Part shown: positions 17,034 through 26,171 of the stretch, piece by piece
Layout of the letters: each line of letters begins with the position of its first letter
Position numbering within the stretch: the first letter of the stretch is position 1
Assembly (NCBI RefSeq): GCF_900101495.1
Contig: NZ_FMUS01000003.1
Coordinates: 1-64,000 of the forward strand
Direction: 5' to 3'
From: Alkaliphilus peptidifermentans DSM 18978
GTDB taxonomy: Bacteria > Bacillota > Clostridia > Peptostreptococcales > Natronincolaceae
Length of the DNA: 64,000 nt
Made by a program: the position numbers and the translations under genes
The notes under the pieces: generated by a model
The model's input: the letters and a program-made list of their open reading frames with translations, nothing else
Database searches by the model: none
What the model was told of the DNA's origin: nothing

Positions 17034-17474
17034 ATGATTAGAGAATTAAGAATAGAAGACAAAGCTTTGTTTATTTCAATGGTTAAGGACTTTTATGAAT
17101 CAGAGGCGGTACTTCATAATATTCCTATTGAAAATACAATCAATACCTTCAATGAAATAAACTCCAGCTCACCCTATATTAAAGGATATTTAATGGAAGA
17201 TCAAGGAGAAGCAGCTGGATATGGACTTGTAAGTTTTACATATTCTAACGAAGCCAATGGTTTGGTTGTTTTAATTGAAGAACTATATATAAGAGAAAAT
17301 TTCAGGGGTTTAGGATTTGGAGGTAAGTTTATAGATTTTATAATAATGGAGTTTTCATCTCAAGCAAAACGATTTAGGCTTGAATTATCAAAAAAAAATA
17401 AATCAGCAGAAAAGTTATATTTACGAAAAGGATTTATACCATTGGAATATAATCAAATGATATATGATTTATAG
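17034..17474 (+). CDS. GNAT-family N-acetyltransferase
   Basis: 146 residues of a single GNAT fold. Acetyl-CoA binding motif A is VLIEELYIRENFRGLGFGGKFIDFI, with the RGLGFG loop, followed by the motif B region LELSKKNKSAEKLYLRKGFIPL. The substrate is unknown. The ATG has AGGAGG in good position. It sits inside the rearranged segment between the permease fragment and repeat copy 2, so it may have arrived with that event. Confidence 0.88.
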   Translation: MIRELRIEDKALFISMVKDFYESEAVLHNIPIENTINTFNEINSSSPYIKGYLMEDQGEAAGYGLVSFTYSNEANGLVVLIEELYIRENFRGLGFGGKFIDFIIMEFSSQAKRFRLELSKKNKSAEKLYLRKGFIPLEYNQMIYDL

Positions 17475-17545
17475 TGTATTATATTGTTTGTTGAGAATAA
17501 TAGTTTGTGTTCCTATTAAAGCAAATACTCATTGGTAATAATCAC

Positions 17546-17630
17546 ATTTCAATGGAAATAGGGCCTTACTATGAAAACTATCCACGTTTAATGCTAATTG
17601 AGGGAGAATAGTGTATGATGTAAAGAAGTA
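17546..17630 (+). repeat. 85-bp direct repeat, copy 2
   Basis: Copy of 16540-16624 with two differences, no longer part of a gene. It is followed within 25 nt by a terminator (17654-17687) that was probably the original terminator of the anchored-protein gene. Confidence 0.95.
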
Positions 17631-17653
17631 TAAACTAAAAAGAGTGTGAATGG

Positions 17654-17687
17654 AGCTGCCTATTAATTATTAAGATAGGTAGCTTTT
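17654..17687 (+). terminator. Intrinsic terminator
   Basis: AGCTGCCTATT pairs with AGATAGGTAGCT around AATTATTA, ending in TTTTGT. Confidence 0.75.
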
Positions 17688-17775
17688 GTATTCTATAGGA
17701 GTATTAGGGATATATAAAGAATTAAGGCTTAGATAAAAATATTAATATTATATTTTAATTAGTATTGTATATATT

Positions 17776-17810
17776 TTATATCTGTTATATACTATGTATA
17801 ACAGATATAA
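17776..17810 (+). promoter_or_regulatory. Perfect palindrome, probable operator of the YtrA-type regulator
   Basis: TTATATCTGTTATA and TATAACAGATATAA are perfect 14-bp inverted arms with a 7-nt spacer, ending 16 nt before the regulator's ATG. The position over the likely -10 region suggests autorepression. Confidence 0.75.
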
Positions 17811-17826
17811 AACAGGAGTGGATAAT

Positions 17827-18219
17827 ATGTTTTTACAAATACAATTTGAATCAGAGATACCAATTTATCAACAAATTAAAAATCAAGTTATAAGAGGAAT
17901 AGCTATAGGAGAATTACAGCTAGGTGAAGATCTGCCCTCCGTTAGGCAATTAGCATCCGATATTGGCATCAACTTTCATACTGTTAATAAGGTATATAAC
18001 CAGTTGAAGCAGGAGGGCTGGGTAGTAATTCATAGAAAAAGTGGAGTTATGATAAATCCAGATTTGAATGTGGGAAAAACCCAAGAATATATTGAGTCAC
18101 TAGATGACCTTTTAAAGATTACAACAGCAGAAGCATTTTTAAGGGGATTATCTAAAGAAGAGTTTATTGCGCTGATTGATAAAAATTATGATAGCTACAA
18201 TTCTAAAGGGGGGAAATAA
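17827..18219 (+). CDS. GntR-family regulator, YtrA subfamily
   Basis: 130 residues. The N-terminal winged helix-turn-helix (IPIYQQIKNQVIRGIAIGELQLGEDLPSVRQLA, then INFHTVNKVYNQLKQEGW) is followed only by a short helical dimerisation tail, as in the YtrA group that controls ABC transporters and envelope-stress genes. The start was moved to 17827 because CAGGAGTG lies 6 nt upstream and the longer frame runs through the operator palindrome. It is followed 1 nt later by a DUF1648 membrane protein gene, so the two are co-transcribed. Confidence 0.92.
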   Translation: MFLQIQFESEIPIYQQIKNQVIRGIAIGELQLGEDLPSVRQLASDIGINFHTVNKVYNQLKQEGWVVIHRKSGVMINPDLNVGKTQEYIESLDDLLKITTAEAFLRGLSKEEFIALIDKNYDSYNSKGGK

Positions 18220-18220
18220 T

Positions 18221-19336
18221 ATGTTTTTTCATATATTTCTTATAAATTTATTTACAGTGTATATACCACTTTTAATTATAGGGTATTTTATGCCTAATTT
18301 AATAAAGAAAACCCTATTGTTTGGAGTTGTTATACCAGAGGAGGCAAGTAAAAGTGCCGAGGCTTTATATTTAACAAAAATATATAAAAGAAATTTTGGG
18401 TTATCGGCGGGACTATTCAGTATTTTAATAAATGTTATAGCCTTCAAAAACCAAAATCCAAACATTTTAGCCTGGGGTGTTATGATATTATTAGGCTTAA
18501 TGTCTGCCAACTATGTTTATATACACAATAAAGCCAAGGAGTTAAAGATAGAAAAGGGATGGACAGTTAATAAAAAGCAAATAGTAGTTGTAGACACATC
18601 CCATTCAACAGATAAAGGCTTCATATCACTTCATTGGTTTTGGCTACCAACCAGTATATTTATATTTACATTATTATTTACTATGATCCAGTATCCCCAT
18701 CTTCCAGAACAAATACCAACCCACTTTGACTTCTATGGCAACCCTACTACCTATAAAGCTACAAGTTTTACAGCTGCCTTTGGCTTACCATTAGCTCAAG
18801 CTGGAATGACAGCAATGTTTTACTTTATTTTAAAGATAATTAAAAGGGTGAAGCCCAACATAAATCCAGCTAAGCCTAAAACTTCTTCGATTCAAAATAA
18901 GATAGCAAAACGTTACTGGGGTATATATCTTTTATTTGTTTTGGCTGTTTTAAATACACAGTTTGCTTATATTCAGTTGAATGTATTGCAGGTACTAATA
19001 CCATCTATGATAACAAATTTCATCATACAAGGATTCTCAATTGGTGCACCATTGCTGGGTGCAATAGTTGTGTCATTAAAGACAGGTCAAAGTGGTAATA
19101 GAATTAAGGTTGAAGAAGCAGAAGAAGCAAGCGACAATATCATCGATAGAGAGGACGATCAGTTTTGGAAATGGGGAATGATATACTATAACCCTCAAGA
19201 TCCAAGCTTGTTTATAGAGAAGAGGTTCGGAATAGGATGGACCATCAACTTCGCTAGACCAGCGGGGATGGCATTTATCTGTATCACTTTATTAGTAATT
19301 TTGGCATCACTGCTTATACCTGTATTATCAAGATAG
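18221..19336 (+). CDS. DUF1648-domain integral membrane protein
   Basis: 371 residues with about eight membrane segments. The DUF1648 signature YPHLPEQIPTHFDFYGNP is at about 160-180. This domain is shared with SdpI-type immunity proteins. The start at 18221 follows AAAGGGGGG, and the gene begins 1 nt after the GntR stop. A GntR(YtrA)-DUF1648 pair next to a two-component system and an ABC exporter suggests a cell-envelope or peptide-toxin defence role, which is inference. Confidence 0.85.
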   Translation: MFFHIFLINLFTVYIPLLIIGYFMPNLIKKTLLFGVVIPEEASKSAEALYLTKIYKRNFGLSAGLFSILINVIAFKNQNPNILAWGVMILLGLMSANYVYIHNKAKELKIEKGWTVNKKQIVVVDTSHSTDKGFISLHWFWLPTSIFIFTLLFTMIQYPHLPEQIPTHFDFYGNPTTYKATSFTAAFGLPLAQAGMTAMFYFILKIIKRVKPNINPAKPKTSSIQNKIAKRYWGIYLLFVLAVLNTQFAYIQLNVLQVLIPSMITNFIIQGFSIGAPLLGAIVVSLKTGQSGNRIKVEEAEEASDNIIDREDDQFWKWGMIYYNPQDPSLFIEKRFGIGWTINFARPAGMAFICITLLVILASLLIPVLSR

Positions 19337-19356
19337 AAGTTAATAAAGGAGAGAAT

Positions 19357-19446
19357 TTGAAAAATGAAAAGAGCAATAAAGTAATATATATGTATTTAAA
19401 TAGTAATAACAGGTTTTATATTAAAATAATTGAGGTGTTTTTATGA
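19357..19446 (+). CDS. Possible 29-residue leader ORF coupled to the response regulator
   Basis: A TTG with AAAGGAGAG 5 nt upstream opens a frame of 29 codons. Its TGA overlaps the response-regulator ATG as ATGA, the arrangement of translational coupling. The peptide (starting MKNEKSNKVIYMYL) has no recognisable domain. Coding status rests only on the ribosome site and the overlap. Confidence 0.35.
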   Translation: MKNEKSNKVIYMYLNSNNRFYIKIIEVFL

Positions 19447-20123
19447 ATGGCATATTGATTGTAGAAGATGATAAGACCATCGCTATGGGAATAGAATACT
19501 CTTTAAAGCAGGAAGGCTTTGAAACTCATATTTGCCATAATGCTAATGATGCAATTGATATCATTGAGAGAACTGATTTTTTACTAATTATTTTGGATGT
19601 ATCACTTCCTGATGGCAATGGCTTTGACTTATGCAAAATTATTCGAGAAAAGGGCGATACACCGGTTATTTTCCTCACAGCATGTGACGATGAAGTTAAT
19701 ATAGTTATGGGATTAGATATGGGAGCTGACGATTATATTATTAAGCCCTTTAGAGTGAGGGAGTTAATTTCCCGCATTAAAAGCATATTGAGAAGATCCA
19801 ATAAAAAAGCTAATAGTGGTGAGTTTATCAACATAGGAGATATATCAATTAATACAGCCGCAGCAAAGGTATATAAAAAGGATAAAGATATTCTCCTTAC
19901 AGCCTTAGAATATAAGCTTTTACTTACCCTTGCCAATAGTGAGGGTAAAATACTTTCAAGAAATCAAATATTAGAGGGAATATGGGATGTTGCTGGCGAT
20001 TTTGTTAATGACAATACACTAACTGTCTATATCAAGAGATTAAGAGAAAAGATTGAAGATGATCCCCACAACCCGCAAATTATAAAGACCATTAGAGGTT
20101 TAGGTTATAAGGTGGGTGAGTAA
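19443..20123 (+). CDS. OmpR-family response regulator
   Basis: 226 residues. The receiver domain (1-115) has the acidic pair E8-D9-D10, phospho-acceptor D52 in IILDVSLPDG, Thr in FLTA and Lys in IIKPF. The OmpR winged-helix domain is at about 128-224, with LTALEYKLLLTLANSEGKILSRNQILEGIW and VNDNTLTVYIKRLREKI. It partners the histidine kinase that starts 1 nt after its stop. Confidence 0.96.
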   Translation: MNGILIVEDDKTIAMGIEYSLKQEGFETHICHNANDAIDIIERTDFLLIILDVSLPDGNGFDLCKIIREKGDTPVIFLTACDDEVNIVMGLDMGADDYIIKPFRVRELISRIKSILRRSNKKANSGEFINIGDISINTAAAKVYKKDKDILLTALEYKLLLTLANSEGKILSRNQILEGIWDVAGDFVNDNTLTVYIKRLREKIEDDPHNPQIIKTIRGLGYKVGE

Positions 20124-20124
20124 T

Positions 20125-21363
20125 ATGAAGCTTTCAAAAAATCCTGAAGTGAAAAGGCTACTGATGATATTTGCAGGTATATTTATTTTATTTATAGCCA
20201 TAGCAATGTTAATGATTTATACAAGCACATGGTATTACAATAAATCAGTTCAATATAATAATGCTGCTATTCTGGGTGCTATAGTAGAGAAATACCCAGA
20301 TGCTGAAACAGAAATTATAAATCAGATAACCAGCATCGATACAGGTACTGCTGAAATTGGACAAGCAATTTTATCTAAATATGGAGTTGATGATGAAAAT
20401 CAGTTATTTTTGGAATTGGATATTGTAAGAAGGAGCCTTAAAGTGAATCTCACTTTGTTTCTTCTACTTACAATACTTATATCTTCAGCGTTTATATTGT
20501 TATTTATAGTTTTTTTGAAGAAGCTTTACTCAAGAATTACTGAAGTAACAAAGTATGCAATGAATATTCAAGAGGGAAACTATACTCTAGATATTCGAGA
20601 TAATTGTGAGGGAGATATAAGTATACTTAAAAATGAAATTTATAGAATAACCACTATGCTAAAGGAGCAAGCAGAAAGCCTAGAAATGGATAAAGTGGCC
20701 CTTGCTAATTCGATTGCAGATATTTCTCACCAACTCAAAACGCCAATGACTTCTATGAACATGTTAAATGATCTATTGGCAAATAACCCAACTGAAGAAA
20801 TGAAAATTGAGTTTTTAAATAGAATAAGATCCCAGCTTACAAGAATGGAGTGGCTTGTTGTTTCGCTTCTTAAATTATCAAAGCTTGATGCAGGTACCGT
20901 AATCATGAAAAAAGATAGCATCAATGTCAAAAAACTAGTAGAAAAAGCTCTAGAAGCAGTTAGTATTCCTCTAGATATTAAAATGCAATTGGTTGAAGTT
21001 AAAGGAGATGGTGATTTAAATATTGTTGGTGATTTCAATTGGTTATGTGAGGCCATAATAAATATACTTAAAAATTCCATAGAGCATACCCCTGAAAATG
21101 GGCTAATACAAATAGAATTTGAAGAAAATCCAATATATACTATTATTTCGATTTCAGATAATGGAGCCGGCATTGCCAATGAAGATATACCTTACATATT
21201 TAATCGCTTCTATCGAGGGAAAAATGCAAGGGAAGAAAGTGTTGGTATAGGCCTTGCTATGGCAAATACCATAATAGAAAAGCAGGGTGGAAATATTAAT
21301 GTAGTAAGTCAGCAGGGTAAAGGAACAGAATTCTCAATTAAATTTTATAAGAGTGTTTTCTAA
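20125..21363 (+). CDS. Membrane sensor histidine kinase
   Basis: 412 residues. Two membrane helices (about 15-36 and 107-131) enclose an extracytoplasmic loop of about 70 residues, then come a HAMP-like segment, the dimerisation helix with phospho-His at about 202 (SIADISHQLKTPMTSM), and a HATPase domain with N box (ILKNSIEHT), G1 (ISDNGAGI) and G2 (VGIGLAMA). The loop is much longer than in BceS-type intramembrane sensors, so it may bind a ligand itself. GTG 20116 overlaps the previous gene, and the ATG at 20125 with GGTGGGTG was chosen. Confidence 0.94.
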   Translation: MKLSKNPEVKRLLMIFAGIFILFIAIAMLMIYTSTWYYNKSVQYNNAAILGAIVEKYPDAETEIINQITSIDTGTAEIGQAILSKYGVDDENQLFLELDIVRRSLKVNLTLFLLLTILISSAFILLFIVFLKKLYSRITEVTKYAMNIQEGNYTLDIRDNCEGDISILKNEIYRITTMLKEQAESLEMDKVALANSIADISHQLKTPMTSMNMLNDLLANNPTEEMKIEFLNRIRSQLTRMEWLVVSLLKLSKLDAGTVIMKKDSINVKKLVEKALEAVSIPLDIKMQLVEVKGDGDLNIVGDFNWLCEAIINILKNSIEHTPENGLIQIEFEENPIYTIISISDNGAGIANEDIPYIFNRFYRGKNAREESVGIGLAMANTIIEKQGGNINVVSQQGKGTEFSIKFYKSVF

Positions 21364-21467
21364 GTCAATCCCTTTATTAAGGTGACAAAATAGTCACTAA
21401 TAAAGTCACTGAATAGTCATTTTAGGCAGATATAATTGAGTTATAAAAATCAAAGGAGTAGAGGAAA

Positions 21468-22151
21468 ATGGAAATATTAAAAGTAGAAAATCTGTCTAAA
21501 ATCTATGGAAAAGGAGATATACAGGTAAAGGCTTTAGATGATGTATCCTTTAGTGTAAAAAAAGGTGAGTTTGTAGCAATAGTAGGAGCATCGGGATCTG
21601 GAAAGTCTACCCTTTTGCATGTTCTTGGAGGGGTTGATCGACCAACAAATGGCAAGGTATTTATAGATGGTACCGATGTATATGAAATGAATGAATCGAA
21701 GCTTGCAATATTTAGGCGTAGGCAAATAGGCCTCATATATCAATTTTACAATTTAATCCCTATTCTAAATGTTGAAGAGAACATAACATTACCATTACTT
21801 TTGGATGAAGGAGAAGTAGATAAAGATCAGCTAAGTGATATACTAGCAACATTAAATCTATCTAATAGGCTTCATCACCTGCCCAATGAGCTTTCAGGGG
21901 GACAACAGCAGAGGGTTTCAATAGGAAGAGCACTATTTAACAAACCTGCCCTTGTTTTAGCAGATGAGCCTACAGGTAACCTGGACAGTAAAAATTCAAA
22001 GGAAATAATTGATCTACTGAAATACTCAAATAAGCAATACAATCAAACCCTGATTATTATTACCCATGATCATCAAATAGCCCTCCAGGCAGATAGGATG
22101 ATTACCTTAGATGATGGACACGTCATAAAGGATGAGGTGATCAGAGGATGA
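21468..22151 (+). CDS. ABC transporter ATP-binding protein (MacB/LolD type)
   Basis: 227 residues with Walker A GASGSGKST, Q-loop, signature LSGGQQQR, Walker B ALVLADEP and the GNLDSKNS D-loop of the exporter-associated family. It energises the FtsX-type permease, whose start overlaps its stop by 4 nt. It follows a two-component system, the usual layout of antimicrobial-peptide or lipid-stress exporters. Confidence 0.95.
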   Translation: MEILKVENLSKIYGKGDIQVKALDDVSFSVKKGEFVAIVGASGSGKSTLLHVLGGVDRPTNGKVFIDGTDVYEMNESKLAIFRRRQIGLIYQFYNLIPILNVEENITLPLLLDEGEVDKDQLSDILATLNLSNRLHHLPNELSGGQQQRVSIGRALFNKPALVLADEPTGNLDSKNSKEIIDLLKYSNKQYNQTLIIITHDHQIALQADRMITLDDGHVIKDEVIRG

Positions 22152-24736
22152 ATGTATTAAAGAAACTTACATTGCAGAATTTGAGATTTAATAAAAAACG
22201 AACTATTGTAACTATTATTGGTATAATTCTTTCGGGTGCAATGATTTGTGGCGTAGCCACCATTGCAGCCAGCTTTCAAGACTTGTTGATTCAAAATACA
22301 ATAGTGACGGATGGCAATTATCATGCATCCTTTTACAATGTAGCCTATGGTGATAGCAAATATATAACAAATAACGTGTCAACCATCCATTCAATATTAA
22401 GTAAAGGATTAGGCTATTCCAGTTTTCAACAGTCCAATAATGAAAATAAGCCATACATTTACTTGTATGCTTATAGTGAAACTGCTTTTAATAATTTGCC
22501 CATAAACCTTAAAGAAGGACGTCTGCCAGAGAAAAAGGGTGAAATACTCATAACAGAGGATATAGCCTCCAGTGGAGGACCTGCATATAAGATTGGGGAA
22601 ACAATTTCATTAGCAATTGGTAACAGAAAGGGTAATGGGAGGTTTTTATATCAGGATACACCCTTGACAGAAGCCGAGGAAATAGATGTAATTTTTAATG
22701 AAGAATTTATAGTTACTGGAATAATATATCGTCCTCGAAATGAATATTATTCTACACCAGGATTTACTGCTGTATCTTATCTAGATGAAGATCTATTGGA
22801 TAACGAGGATATTGTTAATGTATCCATCCTTGTAAAGAACCCCAAGAAAATTTTCGAAATAGTGCCTAAGATGGCAGCAGATGCAGGAGACGTAAGCTTT
22901 AGCTATAATAATGAGCTTTTGAAATGGATGGGTATAACTCAAAATAAAGCCTTTAATAATATGTTTAATACAATTTCATTAATAATAATAACCCTTGTTG
23001 TAATAGGCTCTGTGGCAGTAATCTATAATGCCTTTGCAATATCTGTTAGCGAGAGAAAAAAGCAATTTGGTATGCTCTCAAGCGTTGGAGCTACCTCTAA
23101 CCAAATTAGAAAAATGATATTTTATGAAGGCGCAATATTGGGGTTAATTGGTATTCCTATAGGAATTATTTCTGGGATAATAGGTATTGGAATTACCTTG
23201 AAGATTGTTAATAAACTTTTGATCAATTCCATGTTTAATCATGACATTGTTTTAAGACTAATCGTTTCTCCATATGTAATTCTAACAACAGTTCTATTTA
23301 TGACTATTACAATATTTATGTCTGTGTATATCCCAGCAAAAAGAGCTTCTAAAATATCGCCAGTAGAAGCCATTAGACTGAACACTGATATAAAAATAAA
23401 AGGAAAAAAACTTAGAACCTCAAAACTAACTAGATATTTATTTGGAATTGAAGGTGAGTTGGCCCTCAAGAATTTAAAAAGAAATCGTAGAAGATATAGA
23501 GCTACAGTTTTCTCACTATTTATTAGTATTGTGTTATTTGTATCCTTTTCATCCTTTATGAAGTATGGCTTCATAACAAGCAACATGTACTATGGAGGAA
23601 TACATTATGATGTAATGGTGACAAAGAATGAAAACACAATAGAAGAGAAAATGGAGTTTTATCAAAATATTGCTGAGCTTAATGATGTGGAAAGATATTC
23701 TATATTAAGAAGAATCCATACTTCCACTAAGACTCCTTACTCGCAATTAAGCTCATTTGTTCAAAAACATATAGTAGATAATGAATCATACTCCATGAAT
23801 GAAGATGGAAGCTACAATCATGAAATCTACATCGTAGCTGTAGGGGAGGAAGAATTTCAAAGGTTTGCAGCAGAAAACCAACTGGATATTTCTGTGTTTA
23901 AAGATACAAAGGAACCTAAAGGAATTCTAATTAATAAAAATATAATAGCTGGTCGTATTGAATATAATCCAATGAATATAAAAACGGGAGTGAACCTGTA
24001 CCTAAAGGATAACTATGAGGATGGAATTAATCCACCTGCTAATATAGCAATCAATATAGGTGCAGTAACAGATAATATTCCTCTGGGAGTTCCCTACACA
24101 TTTTATATGGCAGCCAATTTATTAGTTTCAGACGAAGTGTTTGACTCTATCAAAGCTTTACTTCATGAAGAAAGTAAAGTAATGGCAGATAACACAAATA
24201 TGCTTATTCAAACAAATAATAGTGAGGATATTATTAAGGAAATAAAAGCTTTAAACCCAAATGATACAGAATCTTCCCTTTCTATTAGGGATATTACCCT
24301 AATGAAGGCTGAGATGAAGCGAATAATGACTTCCATTGCAATTTTTCTATATGGCTTTGTATCTCTAATCACCTTAATTGGTGTAACCAATATCTTCAAC
24401 ACCATCAGTACAAATGTAGCCCTGCGACGAAGGGAATTTGCAATGCTTAAATCAGTTGGATTAACACCTAGAGGCTTTAACAAAATGATTAACTATGAAA
24501 GTATTTTCTATGGACTTAAGTCTCTTTTATACGGATTGCCTGTTGGTGCTCTGATTAGTATGTGGATGTACAATGCCTTTGACAATATATTTGATTTTAG
24601 ATTTGTACTACCTTGGCGGGAGATGATAATTTGCATTTTTGGAGTCTTTATAATTGTCTTTATGACGATGATGCATTCAAGTGCAAAACTGAAAAAAGAA
24701 AATATTATTGATGCCTTAAGGGAGGAAAATCTGTAG
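22148..24736 (+). CDS. FtsX-type ABC transporter permease (MacB/BceB-like)
   Basis: 862 residues. An N-terminal helix (about 18-40), a large extracytoplasmic domain, then two FtsX modules (about 275-410 and 720-855) with the SERKKQFGMLSSVGA and ALRRREFAMLKSVGL signatures. A second extracytoplasmic region lies between them. It overlaps the ATPase gene by ATGA. Bases 22241-22518 of this gene are the source or sister of the copied fragment at 16625-16902. Substrate unknown; a peptide antibiotic or envelope lipid is likely from context. Confidence 0.94.
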   Translation: MNVLKKLTLQNLRFNKKRTIVTIIGIILSGAMICGVATIAASFQDLLIQNTIVTDGNYHASFYNVAYGDSKYITNNVSTIHSILSKGLGYSSFQQSNNENKPYIYLYAYSETAFNNLPINLKEGRLPEKKGEILITEDIASSGGPAYKIGETISLAIGNRKGNGRFLYQDTPLTEAEEIDVIFNEEFIVTGIIYRPRNEYYSTPGFTAVSYLDEDLLDNEDIVNVSILVKNPKKIFEIVPKMAADAGDVSFSYNNELLKWMGITQNKAFNNMFNTISLIIITLVVIGSVAVIYNAFAISVSERKKQFGMLSSVGATSNQIRKMIFYEGAILGLIGIPIGIISGIIGIGITLKIVNKLLINSMFNHDIVLRLIVSPYVILTTVLFMTITIFMSVYIPAKRASKISPVEAIRLNTDIKIKGKKLRTSKLTRYLFGIEGELALKNLKRNRRRYRATVFSLFISIVLFVSFSSFMKYGFITSNMYYGGIHYDVMVTKNENTIEEKMEFYQNIAELNDVERYSILRRIHTSTKTPYSQLSSFVQKHIVDNESYSMNEDGSYNHEIYIVAVGEEEFQRFAAENQLDISVFKDTKEPKGILINKNIIAGRIEYNPMNIKTGVNLYLKDNYEDGINPPANIAINIGAVTDNIPLGVPYTFYMAANLLVSDEVFDSIKALLHEESKVMADNTNMLIQTNNSEDIIKEIKALNPNDTESSLSIRDITLMKAEMKRIMTSIAIFLYGFVSLITLIGVTNIFNTISTNVALRRREFAMLKSVGLTPRGFNKMINYESIFYGLKSLLYGLPVGALISMWMYNAFDNIFDFRFVLPWREMIICIFGVFIIVFMTMMHSSAKLKKENIIDALREENL

Positions 24737-24770
24737 TATTTGTGTTAACAATAATATTATAATTATAATC

Positions 24771-24811
24771 AAAAAGGACCTAAGTTGGTTTTAGCCAACT
24801 GGGTCCTTTTT
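24771..24811 (+). terminator. Terminator of the TCS-ABC unit
   Basis: AAAAAGGACC(TA)AGTTGG pairs with CCAACT(GG)GGTCCTTTTT around TTTTAG, a strong hairpin with T tract. Confidence 0.9.
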
Positions 24812-24847
24812 AGCGTATATTAGAAGCAAAACAAGAACTTATATGTG

Positions 24848-24865
24848 GAAATGTTTTCATTTCCA
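24848..24865. promoter_or_regulatory. LacI/cre-like palindrome, distal site
   Basis: GGAAATG and CATTTCC are 7-bp arms around TTTT. The core read on the minus strand, ATGAAAACAT, is shared with the proximal site at 25035-25054. Confidence 0.5.
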
Positions 24866-25034
24866 AATAGATTTACTGGAATTTTATCAGTTGTAATATT
24901 GGCGGAGAATAATATTGCAATTTGCAATTTCGTGAATAAGATAATATTATCAATGCTTTGGTGGGATGAACCGAAATATTGTGAAAATTATTTTTATAAA
25001 AGAAGGAGTTTTTGTTTATCTGTCGAATTTGATT

Positions 25035-25054
25035 ATATGAAAACATTTTCATAT
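25035..25054. promoter_or_regulatory. LacI/cre-like palindrome, proximal site
   Basis: ATATGAAAA and TTTTCATAT are perfect 9-bp arms around CA. The form TGAAAACATTTTCA closely fits operators of LacI/CcpA-family proteins. It lies 75 nt before the LacI gene, so autoregulation is likely. Confidence 0.6.
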
Positions 25055-25128
25055 TTTGACTAAACTTTAATATTGATAAATTAGCGTTTTCTAATTATAT
25101 TTTAAGAAAATACTTACAGGAGGTAAAT

Positions 25129-26148
25129 ATGAATAGTATAAAAGATGTAGCCAAATTAGCTAGTACATCTATTACGACTGTATCGCGAGTAATTAATAAC
25201 AATGGATATGTTAAAGAAGAAACCAGACAAAGAGTTTTAGAGGCTGTAAGAGAGTTAGAGTATAAGCCTCTAGAGAGGACTGATTTAGAAAAGGAGACAA
25301 AAGCTATAGGGCTTATAGTTCCCAATATTGAAAATCCTTTTTTTGGTAAGGTTGCAAAGTATATAGGAAAGGCTGCTAATCAATATAACTACAACATACT
25401 TCTCTTCAACATAGATATAAGTGAAAACCTTAAAGATGATTTTCTCTTAGATTTAATGGAAAAACGTGTAGATGGATTGATTTATGCATCCTCTCAACGA
25501 TGCTTAGAAGCAATTAATAAAGCTAAAGAGAAAAATATTCCTTTTGTACTTTTAGATAGAGAAGTTAAAAATGAGAAAATAAGTACAGTATTTATTGATA
25601 ATAATTATGGAGCATTTTTAGCAACTGAACATCTAATTAAACTTGGCCATAGAAACATTGCCTATATAGGTGGACCAATAGATATGGAGGTTTCCAATAA
25701 GAGAAAAGAGGGTTATATGAAGGCTCTTAATGAGTATGGAATAAATATCGATAAAAGCCTAGTAGCATACGGTAATTATAAGATGCAAAGTGGATATGAT
25801 TGTATGAATAAATTATATATAGATAATAAAGGGATTACTGGTGTTATTGCTGCAAATGACTTGATGGCAATAGGTGCTCTGAATTACTTAAATCGATCTG
25901 GGGTCAAAGTGCCTGATGAGATTGCCATTGTAGGGTTTGATAACATTGAAATGTCTGAAAGCATAATACCTTCCCTTACTACTATTGAATATCCAATTGA
26001 AAGAATGAGTGAAAGAGTTATTGATTTAATTCTGAAGCAAATAAAAGATAAAAATACAAATGTTGAGATGGTAACTTTGTATCCTAAACTATTGGTAAGA
26101 GAAAGCAGTAATTATTCTAGAACTGTAGAGTTAGAAAATCAATTTTAG
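25129..26148 (+). CDS. LacI-family transcriptional regulator
   Basis: 339 residues. The helix-turn-helix and hinge are intact (IKDVAKLASTSITTVSRVINNNGYVKEETRQRV), followed by a periplasmic-binding-like effector domain (about 60-335) with KAIGLIVPNIENPFFGKVAKYI and GFDNIEMSESIIPSLTTIEYP. It heads the PotABCD-like importer genes and probably controls them through the two palindromes upstream. The effector is unknown. CAGGAGG precedes the ATG. Confidence 0.95.
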   Translation: MNSIKDVAKLASTSITTVSRVINNNGYVKEETRQRVLEAVRELEYKPLERTDLEKETKAIGLIVPNIENPFFGKVAKYIGKAANQYNYNILLFNIDISENLKDDFLLDLMEKRVDGLIYASSQRCLEAINKAKEKNIPFVLLDREVKNEKISTVFIDNNYGAFLATEHLIKLGHRNIAYIGGPIDMEVSNKRKEGYMKALNEYGINIDKSLVAYGNYKMQSGYDCMNKLYIDNKGITGVIAANDLMAIGALNYLNRSGVKVPDEIAIVGFDNIEMSESIIPSLTTIEYPIERMSERVIDLILKQIKDKNTNVEMVTLYPKLLVRESSNYSRTVELENQF

Positions 26149-26171
26149 TTAATTGAGGAAGGAGGAAAATA

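Larger units (their letters stand above)
24812..25128. other. Regulatory intergenic region upstream of the LacI operon
   Basis: About 317 bases without a convincing gene. It holds two LacI/cre-like palindromes: GGAAATG-TTTT-CATTTCC (24848-24865) and ATATGAAAA-CA-TTTTCATAT (25035-25054). The rest is A/T-rich. Confidence 0.6.

Noticed and set aside
24845-25063. 72-codon plus-strand frame upstream of the LacI gene
   Set aside because: No ribosome site, no protein-like pattern, and it runs through both operator palindromes.
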